DNA from: Actinoplanes sp040639655
GTDB taxonomy: Bacteria; Actinomycetota; Actinomycetes; Mycobacteriales; Micromonosporaceae
DNA length: 64,000 bases
Reading direction: 5' to 3'
Assembly (NCBI RefSeq): GCF_040639655.1
Contig: NZ_JBFAAI010000005.1
Span: 315,682 to 379,681, forward strand
Positions within the stretch are counted from its first letter, which is position 1. Each line of letters starts with the position of its first letter. The position numbers and the translations under genes are program-made. A model generated the notes under the pieces. It saw only the letters and a program-made list of their open reading frames with translations. It did not search any database and was not told the origin of the DNA. Below are positions 24,203-33,754 of this stretch, piece by piece.

Positions 24203-26146
24203 ATGATGCGCCGTGGACGGGACGGTCTGCGCCGTACCCGCCGGTGGGTGATCTCGTCGTTCATCGTCTCGCTGGCACTGCTGTCCGGGTTCTCGCTGGT
24301 GGACGACCGGCGACACGCCGCCATCGTCGAGGACCTGGTCCGGGACGCCGAGCGGGTGGCCGCCTACCAGCAGGCCGCCTATCTGTCGGCGTACGAGATG
24401 TCGCTGATCCAGGCGGCCGCCGACGACCCGGCCGGGGCCGCCCGGCAGCGGGTGCTGACCGTGGACGACGAGACGTACCGGGCGACCCTGGCGATCGCCG
24501 CGGTCGCCGAGGACCGCGCGGACGTGACCGAGGCCGGCACCATCGCGCGGCGGCAGGTCAACCTCCGTCAGGTGATCATCTGGTATCTGTCGCTGCTCGA
24601 CCGCGGCGAGACGGCGAAGGCACGGGACACGCTGGAGACCGTCATCGCGCCCACCTACCGGCGCAACACCGACCGGCTGCTGCGGCTGCGCGACCGCTCC
24701 CAGCAGAGCTACGCACGGCATCAGGAGACCGCCCGGCAGGACTCGCACCGGCTGGTCTGGGGCGGTGGCGTCACGTTCGCGCTGAGCCTGCTCGTGGTGG
24801 GGCTGTTCGGCTGGCACACCCGCGCGCACCGCCGGCAGGTCGAGGCGCTCGCCGCCACCGACATGCTGACCGGGCTGCCGAACCGGGCCGCCTTCACCAA
24901 CGGTCTGCAGAAGGCGCTGGCCGCGACCCGGCCGGACCCGTTCAATCCCGGTATCACCGTGCTGACCGTCAACATCGACGGCTTCCGGCATGTCAACGAC
25001 CAGCTCGGCCCGCACGTCGGCGACCGGCTGCTGGCCGAGGCCGGATGGCGGCTGTCCGAGGCGGTCCGGGACAGTGACCTGGTCGCGCGGACCGGCGGCG
25101 ACGAGTTCGCGATCCTGCTGCGCGACCTGGACCCGGCCCGCACCGATGTGGTCGCGGCCCGGCTGCGGGAGGCGTTCGACCAGTCGTTCCAGCTCGACGA
25201 CATCACCGTCGACCTGGAGATCAGTATCGGGGCGGCGGCCGCCGCACCGGACGACGACGTGACCACCCTGCTCGGGCACGCGGACAGCGCCATGCACGAC
25301 GCGAAACAGCAGCACGGCAGTTTCCGCCGGTTCAGTGGCGGCAGCGGGCAGGACAGTGCCGACCGGCTCACCCTGCTCGGCGATCTGCGGCGCGGGCTCA
25401 CCGACGACTCCCAGTTCACCCTGCACTACCAGCCGAAGGTGTCCCTCATCGACGGTTCACTGTCCGGGGTGGAGGCGCTGGCCCGCTGGTACCACCCGAC
25501 CCGGGGGCCGGTGCCGCCGGGACAGTTCGTGCCGGTGCTGGAAACCACCAGCCTCATCCACCCCTTCACCGAGCGGGTCCTCACCATCGCCCTGCAGCAG
25601 GCCCGCACCTGGCTGGACGCCGGGCACCGGGTGCCGGTCGCGGTGAACGTGTCCACCCGCAGCCTGCTCGAGGAGTCGTTCCCGGGGCGGGTGGCCGCAC
25701 TGCTGGCGTCCACCGGGGTGCCCGGGGAGCTGCTGTGCATCGAGATCACCGAGCACACCGTGCTGTCCGACCCGACGACCACCATCGAGGCGCTGCGCCA
25801 GGTCCGTGAACTGGGCGTGAAGACGTCGATCGACGACTTCGGCACGGGCTACTCGTCGTTGACGTACCTCAAGTTGCTGCCCGTCGACGAGTTGAAGATC
25901 GACCGCTCGTTCGTGGCCGACATGGTCGCCGACTCCTCCAGCCACGCGCTCGTGGCCTCGGCCGTGGACCTGGCCCACAACCTGGGTCTCACCGTGGTGG
26001 CCGAGGGCGTCGAGGACGTCCCGACCGCGGTGGCGCTGAGCGGGCTGGGCTGTGACACCGCCCAGGGTTACCACTTCGCCCGCCCGGTGCCGGCCGCCGA
26101 CCTCGATCTTGGCGGCTGCACGCCACCGCTGTCCCAGCTGCGCTGA
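24203..26146 (+). CDS. Membrane GGDEF-EAL protein (c-di-GMP cyclase/phosphodiesterase)
   Basis: The protein has 647 residues. Two membrane segments (around residues 15-35 and 185-205) flank an extracytoplasmic helical sensor. A GGDEF domain follows with an intact GGDEF (near 298) preceded five residues earlier by the RxxD inhibitory site (RDSD). The C-terminal EAL domain keeps the E of VEAL (near 423), VAVNVS, EITE, DDFGTGYSSL, LKIDRSF, VAEGVED and the AQGYHF glutamine. Both catalytic sites therefore look intact, and it could make and/or degrade cyclic di-GMP. The stop codon lies inside a copy of the 57-bp palindromic element. Confidence 0.9.
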   Translation: MMRRGRDGLRRTRRWVISSFIVSLALLSGFSLVDDRRHAAIVEDLVRDAERVAAYQQAAYLSAYEMSLIQAAADDPAGAARQRVLTVDDETYRATLAIAAVAEDRADVTEAGTIARRQVNLRQVIIWYLSLLDRGETAKARDTLETVIAPTYRRNTDRLLRLRDRSQQSYARHQETARQDSHRLVWGGGVTFALSLLVVGLFGWHTRAHRRQVEALAATDMLTGLPNRAAFTNGLQKALAATRPDPFNPGITVLTVNIDGFRHVNDQLGPHVGDRLLAEAGWRLSEAVRDSDLVARTGGDEFAILLRDLDPARTDVVAARLREAFDQSFQLDDITVDLEISIGAAAAAPDDDVTTLLGHADSAMHDAKQQHGSFRRFSGGSGQDSADRLTLLGDLRRGLTDDSQFTLHYQPKVSLIDGSLSGVEALARWYHPTRGPVPPGQFVPVLETTSLIHPFTERVLTIALQQARTWLDAGHRVPVAVNVSTRSLLEESFPGRVAALLASTGVPGELLCIEITEHTVLSDPTTTIEALRQVRELGVKTSIDDFGTGYSSLTYLKLLPVDELKIDRSFVADMVADSSSHALVASAVDLAHNLGLTVVAEGVEDVPTAVALSGLGCDTAQGYHFARPVPAADLDLGGCTPPLSQLR

Positions 26147-26168
26147 GACAGCGGTGAGCGACAGGTCT
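26112..26168. repeat. 57-bp palindromic element, copy 2
   Basis: Inner arms CCGCTGTCCCA (26126-26136) and TGAGACAGCGG (26144-26154) have one mismatch. The left outer arm GCGGCTG resembles CCGGCTG; the right outer arm is degenerate where the methyltransferase stop lies. It spans the end of the GGDEF-EAL gene, including its stop codon, and reaches the convergent methyltransferase stop. Confidence 0.6.
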
Positions 26169-26971
26169 CAGGGTTTGCGGGCGACCGCGCCGTACTCGTC
26201 GACCTCGCGCAGGTCCTCGCCGGCGGCGTCGGGTGCGGGACGCCACCTCGAGCACGGCACCAGGCCGGGCTCCAGCACCTCGAGGCCGTCGAGGAACCGG
26301 GCGATCTGGTCGGGGTGGCGCAGGTGGTAGCTGAGCGGGGCGTTCGCGTTCCACACGCCGATCGCCTCCTCGAAGGCCGGCCCGTCGAGCACGTTGGTGC
26401 CGTCGGCGGTGATGAGGAAGCTGCCCGGCGGCAGCGCCGCCAGCAACTCCCGGACGATGGCGATCGCCTGCTCGATGTCGGGCACGTGACCGAGAATGTT
26501 CATCAGGATCAAGCCGACCGGCTGGTCCAGGTCGAGCGTGCCACGCGCCGCCGCGATGATCTTCGCGGGCTCGTGCAGGTTCGCATCGATGTACTCGGTG
26601 CGGCCCTCGGGCGTGCTGGTCAGCAGCGCACGCGCGTGTGCCAGCACCAGTGGGTCGTTGTCCACGTAGACGATCCGCGCGTCTCCGGCCGCGGCCTGCG
26701 CCACCTGGTGGGTGTTCTCCGCCGTCGGCATGCCGGTGCCGATGTCCAGGAACTGCCGGATGCCGGCCTCTTTCACCAGAAAGGTGACGGCCCGCTTGAG
26801 GAACGCCCGTGAGTGGCGTGCCACCACGGTGATGTCCGGGTAGAGGTCCGCGAAATCGTCGCCGACCGCCCGGTCCACCGGGAAGTTGTCCTTGCCGCCC
26901 AGCCAGTAGTTCCACACCCGTGCCGAGTGCGGCACGCTGGTGTCCAGTTTGGCGGCGTCACGGTCGGTCAT
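26168..26971 (-). CDS. SAM-dependent methyltransferase (DUF574 / Methyltransf_19)
   Basis: This 267-residue protein belongs to the actinobacterial DUF574 family. The conserved N-terminus has HSARVWNYWLGGKDNFPVDR. The SAM-binding loop is FLDIGTGMPTAENTHQVAQ, and YVDNDPLVLAHARALL is the acidic strand-2 region. These proteins have a methyltransferase fold, but the substrates of nearly all members are unknown. It starts at ATG 26971. It is convergent with the GGDEF-EAL gene and divergent from the secreted-protein gene, with a palindromic element on each side. Confidence 0.85.
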   Translation of the reverse strand: MTDRDAAKLDTSVPHSARVWNYWLGGKDNFPVDRAVGDDFADLYPDITVVARHSRAFLKRAVTFLVKEAGIRQFLDIGTGMPTAENTHQVAQAAAGDARIVYVDNDPLVLAHARALLTSTPEGRTEYIDANLHEPAKIIAAARGTLDLDQPVGLILMNILGHVPDIEQAIAIVRELLAALPPGSFLITADGTNVLDGPAFEEAIGVWNANAPLSYHLRHPDQIARFLDGLEVLEPGLVPCSRWRPAPDAAGEDLREVDEYGAVARKP

Positions 26972-27076
26972 GGCGGCTCCCGTCGGCGGGCGTCACTGTC
27001 GGCGACGAGCATACGCCGACCCCCGAAGTGGTCCACACCGGACGGTGACCGCCACGGCAGCGGCATCCCCGTCAAC

Positions 27077-27133
27077 CCGGCTGTCGTGTGCCGCTGTCTC
27101 AGCGCGTGTGAGACAGCGGTACGCGACAGCCGG
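27077..27133. repeat. 57-bp palindromic element, copy 3 (best conserved)
   Basis: Outer arms CCGGCTGTCG (27077-27086) and CGACAGCCGG (27124-27133), and inner arms CCGCTGTCTCA (27091-27101) and TGAGACAGCGG (27109-27119), are both perfect around a 7-base loop. It lies between divergent genes (methyltransferase and secreted protein), so it is not simply a terminator. Confidence 0.7.
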
Positions 27134-27206
27134 GAACATCTCATACCGCGGGACCGCCGGCCGATCATTCGCGTCGCCACTGTCCCACGATCTCCGAGGT
27201 CAACCC

Positions 27207-28220
27207 ATGCCAGTTCTGTCCCGCCCCGCGATCCTCCTCGCCGCCGCATCGGTCGCGGCCGGGCTCCTTGTCGCGCCGGGCGCCGCCCACGCCGGGGCCG
27301 GCACCACCGCCGAAACGGCGACCGAGCTCAGCGCCGCCGAGATGAAGGCCGCGGTGGCGGCCGTCGCCGAGGCGACCGAGGCGGCCGGCGCCACGGGCTG
27401 GGCGGCGCGGGCCGACTTCAGCATCTCGGCCGGCGGCAACAGCCTCACCGGCTGGCAGCGGCTCCGGATCGACCGGGTCCGGTGGGCGGCCGACTCCACG
27501 TTCGCGCTCAGTGGGCAGGCCGAGTCCCGGTCGGTCCTCAAGCAGGGCGCCGGCGTCTACGACCCGGTCGCCGACGGCATGGGCCGCTCGGCGCTGAAGA
27601 TGATGGGACGGCCCGCGGTCCGGTACGTCTTCGAGGCCGACCCGTCGGTGACCCTGGACAAGGCGGCACCCGGCCCGGTGGAACTGGCCGCGCCGACGGT
27701 CGGCGCCGGGACCCGGACGGTGCACGAGGACGGCACGATCGACTACCGGTTCAGCGAGCCGACGGTGGGCGACGTGACCCTGCACACCGATGTGTCGTCG
27801 GTGCTGACCTCGGCCGAGTCCGACCTGTCCGACGACGGGCTGACCGTGTCGATGGCGATCGGCTACACCTACGGCGAGCAGGACGTCGCGGTGCCCGCCG
27901 CCGGCGAGACGATCGACGCGAAGACGCTGGCCGCCGGGGTCGCGTACCTCGGCATGGCCGGCACCGTGAAGTCCGCCGCGACCGGCGGTGCCGCCGACAC
28001 CCGCAAGGCGGCCAAGGGCGGCACGGTCAAGGTGGCGACGCTGCGCACGCTCGTCGGCCGGAAGGCGGCCGCGGCCAACAGATCCGCCGGGGTGGCGATG
28101 GTCAAGGTCAAGAACATCACGGCGGGCGTACGGGTGTACGCCACCAACCCGTGGACGAAGAAGTCGGCCGCCTACACGGTGAAGGCGTCCGGCAAGAAGG
28201 TCGTGACGAAGAAGGCGTGA
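27207..28220 (+). CDS. Secreted protein of unknown function
   Basis: The 337-residue protein starts at ATG 27207 with GAGG eight bases before. It has a signal peptide (PAILLAAASVAAGLLVAPGA, cleavage near AHA). The mature part contains repeated beta-like segments (WQRLRIDRVRWAAD; GQAESRSVLKQGAG; RYVFEADPSVTL). The overall pattern resembles LppX/LprG-like or LolA-like lipid-binding folds, but I cannot identify the family. The C-terminus is Lys-rich (KVKNITAGVRVYATNPW; KKVVTKKA). It is followed by tandem hairpins. Function unknown. Confidence 0.72.
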   Translation: MPVLSRPAILLAAASVAAGLLVAPGAAHAGAGTTAETATELSAAEMKAAVAAVAEATEAAGATGWAARADFSISAGGNSLTGWQRLRIDRVRWAADSTFALSGQAESRSVLKQGAGVYDPVADGMGRSALKMMGRPAVRYVFEADPSVTLDKAAPGPVELAAPTVGAGTRTVHEDGTIDYRFSEPTVGDVTLHTDVSSVLTSAESDLSDDGLTVSMAIGYTYGEQDVAVPAAGETIDAKTLAAGVAYLGMAGTVKSAATGGAADTRKAAKGGTVKVATLRTLVGRKAAAANRSAGVAMVKVKNITAGVRVYATNPWTKKSAAYTVKASGKKVVTKKA

Positions 28221-28225
28221 CCGCC

Positions 28226-28296
28226 GCGGGGGTGGAGCGCGTGACACGCCCCACCCCGCGTGGTGACCCGCGCCCCGGAGCGCGGGTCACCACGCG
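28226..28296 (+). terminator. Tandem hairpins between convergent genes
   Basis: The second hairpin is a perfect 17-bp stem (28257-28273 with 28280-28296) with a six-base loop. A shorter one precedes it (28226-28259). They separate the secreted-protein gene from tauB. Confidence 0.75.
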
Positions 28297-28306
28297 AGGC
28301 CGTGGG

Positions 28307-29065
28307 TCAGGCGGTCACGCGGTCGCGGATGGCGTGGCCGATCTCGGCTCGCAGGGCCGCGAACTCGGGGAGGCCGCGCAGCTCGTCGGCGGCGATGCCG
28401 GTACGCGGCAGGTCGATCCGCAGATCCAGGGCGATCCGGCCGGGCCGCGGGGTGAGGACCACCACCCGGCTGCCGAGGAACACCGCCTCGTCGACGCTGT
28501 GCGTGACGAAGACGCTGGTGCGCCCGGTCTCGACACTCACCTGCCGCAGATCGTCCTGGAGTTTCTCCCGGGTGAGCGCGTCCAGGGCCGCGAACGGCTC
28601 GTCCAGCAGCAGCAGGGGGTTGTCGACGGCCAGCGCCCGGGCGATGGCGACGCGCTGCTGCTGGCCGCCGGAGATCTGCCAGGTACGCCGCTTGGCGACG
28701 TCGTGCAGACCGACCCGGGCGAGCAGTTCGTCGACCCGGCCGGCCCCGGCGGGCTGACCGGCGTACTTGAGCGCCAGCGCGACGTTGCCGCCGACGGTCT
28801 TCCACGGGAACAGCCGCGGCTGCTGGAAGACCAGCCCGGCTCCGCGCCCCGGAACGGGTGCCGTGCCGTCGGTCAGCACGGTCCCGCTCGTGGGCTGCTC
28901 GAAACCGGCGATCAGGCGCAGCAGCGTGCTCTTGCCGCAGCCGGACGCGCCGACCAGGACCAGGAACTCCCCCGCCGGGACGGTCAGGTCGATCGGGCCG
29001 ACCGCCGTGACGTCCCCATAGGAATGGGAGAGGCCGTCGATGACGATCGCGTCAGCTGAGGACAC
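28307..29065 (-). CDS. tauB: Taurine/sulfonate ABC transporter ATPase TauB
   Basis: This 252-residue ATPase of the nitrate/sulfonate/taurine family has Walker A GASGCGKST, Q-loop VFQQPRLFPWKTV, signature ISGGQQQRVAIARALA and Walker B LLLLDEPFAALDALTRE with VTHSVDEAVFL. It starts at GTG 29065, overlapping the tauA stop by 14 bp. It powers uptake through TauC. No taurine dioxygenase (TauD) is adjacent. The nearby ssuD, ~9 kb away, could act on the imported sulfonates. Confidence 0.88.
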   Translation of the reverse strand: MSSADAIVIDGLSHSYGDVTAVGPIDLTVPAGEFLVLVGASGCGKSTLLRLIAGFEQPTSGTVLTDGTAPVPGRGAGLVFQQPRLFPWKTVGGNVALALKYAGQPAGAGRVDELLARVGLHDVAKRRTWQISGGQQQRVAIARALAVDNPLLLLDEPFAALDALTREKLQDDLRQVSVETGRTSVFVTHSVDEAVFLGSRVVVLTPRPGRIALDLRIDLPRTGIAADELRGLPEFAALRAEIGHAIRDRVTA

Positions 29066-30074
29066 CGGGCAGTCCCTTGACGTAGATCGCCTTCTGCACG
29101 TCGGCAAGCGACGGCACGGCGTCGATCTTCTGCTGCGACTTGAGGAACTCGGCGGCGCTGACCAGGTTGTCGGCGAGCTTGCCGGGCGCGCCCTCGGTGC
29201 CCAGCCACTCCGGCGAGGACAGGTCGGCCGGCTTGAGGAAGACGCCCTGGGACAGCTGGGCCTTGGCGTCGGCGGCCGGCAGGTTCAGCTCGGTACCGAC
29301 GGCCTTGGCGGCCGCGTCCGGGTCCGTCGCGATGATGTCGAGGGCCTGTGCCTCGGCCTTGCGCCACGCGTCGACGGCTGCCGGGTGCGCGGTGGCGAAC
29401 GCGGTGGACACGACACCCAGGTCGAGCGTGGGCTTGCCGCCGGCGGCCAGTTCACGGCTGGTGATCAGGACCTTGCCGTTCTTCTTCAGCGCGTCGAGCG
29501 ACGGCAGCCAGCTGTACGCGGCGTCGATGTCACCGCGGGTCCAGGCGGCCAGGATGTCCTGCGGCTCGAGGTCCACGATGGTCAGCTCGGACTCCTTGAC
29601 CCCGGCGGAGTCGAGTGCCGCGAGCAGGCTGTAGTGGGCGGTGGAGGCGAACGGGGTGGCGACCTTCTTGCCGCGCAGCCCGGCCACGTCGTCGACGCCG
29701 GAACCGTTGCGGGCCACCAGCGCCTCGTTGTCACCGGCCACGTCGAGGACGAACGCGACCTGGTAGGGAATGTTCAGCGGGGCGGACAGGCCGCGGGCCA
29801 CCGGGCTGGAGCCGATCGCCGCGATGTCGACGCTCTTGGCGACGAACGCGGTGTTGATGCTGGCCCCGGAGTCGAACTTCGTCCAGGTGATCTTGTAGTC
29901 GGGCAGCGCCTTCTCCAGGAGCCCCTGGTTCTTGACGATCAGGTCACCACTCGGGAACGCCTGGTACGCGATCCGGATCGACTTCTCTTCGGGGTTGTTT
30001 CCGCCGCTGGCGGCCCCGTTGCCACAGCCGGCCAGCAGCAGGACGGCGGTTGCGGCGGCGAGGAACTTCTTCAC
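29052..30074 (-). CDS. tauA: Taurine-binding lipoprotein TauA
   Basis: This 340-residue lipoprotein has signal MKKFLAAATAVLLLAGC, with the lipobox Cys at 17. The mature domain carries TauA landmarks: TWTKFDSGASI, AIGSSPVARGLS, VATPFASTAHYSLLAAL and LEPQDILAAWTRGDIDAAYSW. These align in order with the E. coli taurine-binding protein. It captures taurine or similar sulfonates outside the membrane. It lies 16 bp after tauC in the leftward tauC-A-B operon. Confidence 0.88.
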   Translation of the reverse strand: MKKFLAAATAVLLLAGCGNGAASGGNNPEEKSIRIAYQAFPSGDLIVKNQGLLEKALPDYKITWTKFDSGASINTAFVAKSVDIAAIGSSPVARGLSAPLNIPYQVAFVLDVAGDNEALVARNGSGVDDVAGLRGKKVATPFASTAHYSLLAALDSAGVKESELTIVDLEPQDILAAWTRGDIDAAYSWLPSLDALKKNGKVLITSRELAAGGKPTLDLGVVSTAFATAHPAAVDAWRKAEAQALDIIATDPDAAAKAVGTELNLPAADAKAQLSQGVFLKPADLSSPEWLGTEGAPGKLADNLVSAAEFLKSQQKIDAVPSLADVQKAIYVKGLPGVLS

Positions 30075-30090
30075 TGGAACGATTCCCTAT

Positions 30091-30939
30091 CTATGCGCGG
30101 CCCCGCCACGGGATCAGCCGTTCTTCGCTGATCCGCAGCAGAGCGTCGATGAGCAGGCCGGAGAGGCCGATGGCGAAGAGGCCGAGGACGACCACGTCGG
30201 TCTGGGAGTAGCGCTGGGCGTCGCGGATCATGCCGCCGATGCCGGGTACGCCGTTGATGGTCTCGGCGGCGACCACCGAGGAGTACGCCACCCCGACCGC
30301 CAGCCGGATGCCGGTGAAGATCTCCGGCAGCGCGTTCGGCAGCACCACGTCGCGGATGGTCTGCCAGCGGCCGGCCCCGAGCGCGCGGGCCGCCTCGACC
30401 AGGCCGGTCGGTGCACCGTGGACAGCGGCGGCGGTGGCCACCGCGACGGGCGGCAGGGCGGCGATCGACAGCAGCCACAGCTTCGGGGTCTCGTCGATGC
30501 CGAACCAGATGATGAACAGGCTGAAGTAGGCCAGCGGGGGCAGTGCGCGAACGAACGTGACGACCGGTTCGGCGACCACCCGCAGCCAGCCGACGGTGCC
30601 GAGGAGTACGCCGAGCAGCAGGCCACCGGCCACGCCGATGGCCGAGCCGATGACGATGCGCCGCAGCGAGACGCCGAGGTGCTCGATGAGCAGGTGGCCG
30701 CTGTATCCCCGTACGCCGTCATGGGTCGTCGAGGTGGTGATGAGCTGGTCCCACACCGCACCGGGTGAGGGGATGAAGGTCGGGTTGTTCATGACCCGCG
30801 CCGTCAGCTCCCACAGCAGGTAGAGCGCGACCAGAGCGAGGAGGCGCAGCGTGAGCCGGCGACGGAGGCCGCCGCCGGGCGCGAGCGCCGCTCTCTCCAC
30901 CGGCGGAGCGGGTGGTGCGGAGGCAAGGGTGGTGGTCAC
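30091..30939 (-). CDS. tauC: Taurine/sulfonate ABC transporter permease TauC
   Basis: This 282-residue permease has about six membrane segments and the binding-protein-dependent EAA motif (LVEAARALGAGRWQTIRDVVLPNALPEI). I start it at GTG 30939, seven bases after AGGAG; the in-frame extension to 31041 has no such support. It is the first gene of tauC-A-B. A TCCTAT-N7-ATGGGC element lies 39 bases upstream of the start. A divergent amino-acid transporter shares the same promoter region. Confidence 0.87.
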   Translation of the reverse strand: MTTTLASAPPAPPVERAALAPGGGLRRRLTLRLLALVALYLLWELTARVMNNPTFIPSPGAVWDQLITTSTTHDGVRGYSGHLLIEHLGVSLRRIVIGSAIGVAGGLLLGVLLGTVGWLRVVAEPVVTFVRALPPLAYFSLFIIWFGIDETPKLWLLSIAALPPVAVATAAAVHGAPTGLVEAARALGAGRWQTIRDVVLPNALPEIFTGIRLAVGVAYSSVVAAETINGVPGIGGMIRDAQRYSQTDVVVLGLFAIGLSGLLIDALLRISEERLIPWRGRA

Positions 30940-30978
30940 GGGATTCTCCTGGCAGGGGAGCTCGGGAATGCCCGGTAT

Positions 30979-30997
30979 TCCTATCGCATCTATGGGC
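30979..30997. promoter_or_regulatory. Sulfur-regulon operator candidate, site S2 (tauC side)
   Basis: TCCTAT (30979-30984), 7-bp spacer CGCATCT, then ATGGGC (30992-30997), matching ATAGGA at four of six. It is nested in longer arms GGTATT (30974-30979) and AATACC (31006-31011). Confidence 0.45.
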
Positions 30998-31037
30998 TTA
31001 CAGGCAATACCCGTCCCACGCGCAACAACCTCGTTAA

Positions 31038-31056
31038 ACATATATAGCTGATAGGA
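31038..31056. promoter_or_regulatory. Sulfur-regulon operator candidate, site S3 (amino-acid ABC side)
   Basis: ACATAT (31038-31043; four of six match TCCTAT), 7-bp spacer, ATAGGA (31051-31056). It lies 38 bases before the ATG of the rightward permease, mirroring the 39-base distance of S2 from tauC. Confidence 0.45.
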
Positions 31057-31094
31057 CTTGAGGGAGATGCGGGCCGCTGCCTAGCGTCGTCGGC

Positions 31095-32002
31095 ATGAGC
31101 GTCCTCACCCCGCCCCGGCAGCGGACCGCCGCCGGCGACGATCTCGTCGTCGTCCCCGCCAGACATCCCTGGCGGTGGGCCGCGACCGCGCTCGTGCTGG
31201 TGCTGCTCGCGCAGTTCGGGCACGGCCTGGTCACCAACCCCGGCTGGGACTGGGGGACGTTCGCCGGGTACTTCCTGGAGAAGACGGTCGTCGAGTCGTT
31301 GCTGCTCACCCTCGAGCTGACCCTCGCCGGTGCGGTCCTCGGCTTCCTCGGCGGCATCCCGCTCGCCGCCATGCGGCTGTCGTCCGACCCGGTGCTGTCC
31401 GTGGTCAGCTGGACCTACATCTGGGTGTTCCGGTCCGTGCCGCTGCTGGTGCAGCTGCTGTTCTGGGCCAACCTCGGCTACCTCTACGAAACGCTGCAGG
31501 TCGGCATCCCGTTCGGGCCGGGTGTCTCGTTCCCGACCGTCAACCTGATCAGCTCGTTCGGAGCGGCGGTCCTCGGCCTGGCGCTGCACGAGGCCGCGTA
31601 CGCGGGCGAGATCATCCGGGCCGGTCTGCTCTCGGTCGACTCCGGCCAGCACGAGGCGGCAGCCGCGCTCGGCATCCCGAAGTGGCGGCAGTTCACGCGG
31701 ATCGTGCTGCCCCAGGCGATGCGCGCGATCCTGCCGAACGCCGCGAACCTGCTGGTCAACCTGCTCAAAAGCACGTCCGTCGTGTACATCCTGGCAATCG
31801 GTGAGCTGTTCTACCAGGTACAGGTGATCTATGGCCGCAACGGGCGGGTCGTGCCGCTGCTGATGGTCGCGACGGTCTGGTACGTGATCCTCACCGCGCT
31901 GCTGTCGGTCCTGCAGTACTACACCGAGCGGCACTTCGCCCGCGGCGCCGTCCGGACGCTGCCGCCCACCCCGTTCCAGCGACTGAAGGCGGCGATCAAG
32001 CG

Positions 32003-32006
<4 letters not shown>
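31095..32006 (+). CDS. Polar amino-acid ABC transporter permease
   Basis: This 303-residue His/Glu/Arg/cystine-family permease has five to six membrane segments and the EAA-loop HEAAAALGIPKWRQFTRIVLPQAMRAILPN. The FRSVPLLVQLLFW segment is typical of the family. Its last bases overlap the ATPase start (ATGA). The operon (permease, ATPase, binding lipoprotein, GNAT) is divergent from tauCAB and shares the regulatory region. Cystine or another sulfur-containing amino acid is a reasonable guess for the substrate, based on context only. Confidence 0.87.
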
Positions 32007-32758
<752 letters not shown>

Positions 32759-32782
32759 TTCCTCCTTCGAATCGGAGCTCCC

Positions 32783-33754
32783 ATGCGTACCGGATGGATC
32801 GTCGCCCTTGCCGCAGTGACGCTGAGCCTGAGCGCCTGCGCCGCGCCCGAGGAGAAACCGGCCGAGGCCGCCGGGCCGGCGGCGTCGGCCGCGCCGGCCC
32901 TCAACACCGGCCCCGACCAGAAACGGATCGTCCCGCCGAGGGACGAGGCCGCCGCCGCGCTGCTGCCGGCCGACGTCAAGGCGTCCGGCAAGCTGCTCAT
33001 CGGGGTCGGAGCGGCCGGCTCCGGCTTCCCGCCGCTCGCCTTCGCCGCCACCGACAACAAGACGCTGATCGGCAACGAGCCGGACATCGCCGTCGCCATC
33101 GCGAGCACCCTGGGCCTCGAACCGGTCCTGGAGAACACGTCCTGGGAGAACCTGTTCATCGGCCTGGACAGCGGCAAGTTCCAGCTCGGCGCCTCGAACA
33201 TCACCGTCACCGAGGAACGCAAGCTCAAGTACGACTTCGTCACCTACCGCCTGGACAACCTGGGCTGGCTGGCGAAGAAGGGCTCCGGCCTGACCGTCAC
33301 CAAACCCGCCGACATCGCCGGCAAGAGGGTCTCGGTCAGCTCCGGCACCAACCAGGAGAAGATCCTGGTCGAGTGGGCCGAAGAGGTGAAGAAGGCCGGC
33401 CTGCCCGCGGTCGTCATCAAGTACTACCAGACCAACCAGGCCGTCTACCTGGCGCTCGGCTCGGGCCAGATCGATCTGCACCTCGGCCCGAACCCGTCGG
33501 CCACCTACCACGTCGCGACGACCGGGCAGACCGAGATCGTCGGCACCTACTCCGGCGCCGGCAAAGAACTTCAGGGACTGATCGCACTCACCACCAAGAA
33601 GGACAACGGCCTCGTCCAGGCGTACGCGGCGGCCCTCGACAAGCTGATCGCCTCCGGTGACTACGCCCGCATCCTCGAGCGCTGGAACCTCGCCGGCGAG
33701 GCCGTGACCAAGGCCGAGGTCAACCCGCCGGGCCTGCCGATCGAGGGCAGATGA
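32783..33754 (+). CDS. Family 3 amino-acid-binding lipoprotein
   Basis: This 323-residue lipoprotein has a signal ending in LSLSAC, then an Ala/Pro-rich linker (residues ~20-60). The SBP_bac_3 domain begins at KLLIGVGAAGSGFPPLAFAA. The ligand-pocket segments FQLGASNITVTEERKLKYDF and the VSVSSGTNQEKIL motif are typical of the family. The ligand is not predictable from these alone. The stop overlaps the start of the GNAT gene by 4 bp, so the acetyltransferase belongs to the same transcript. Confidence 0.87.
   Translation: MRTGWIVALAAVTLSLSACAAPEEKPAEAAGPAASAAPALNTGPDQKRIVPPRDEAAAALLPADVKASGKLLIGVGAAGSGFPPLAFAATDNKTLIGNEPDIAVAIASTLGLEPVLENTSWENLFIGLDSGKFQLGASNITVTEERKLKYDFVTYRLDNLGWLAKKGSGLTVTKPADIAGKRVSVSSGTNQEKILVEWAEEVKKAGLPAVVIKYYQTNQAVYLALGSGQIDLHLGPNPSATYHVATTGQTEIVGTYSGAGKELQGLIALTTKKDNGLVQAYAAALDKLIASGDYARILERWNLAGEAVTKAEVNPPGLPIEGR

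Noticed and set aside
26813..29059. 748-codon rightward frame across the methyltransferase, secreted-protein and tauB genes
   Set aside because: It crosses three real genes in wrong frames and has no recognisable domain.
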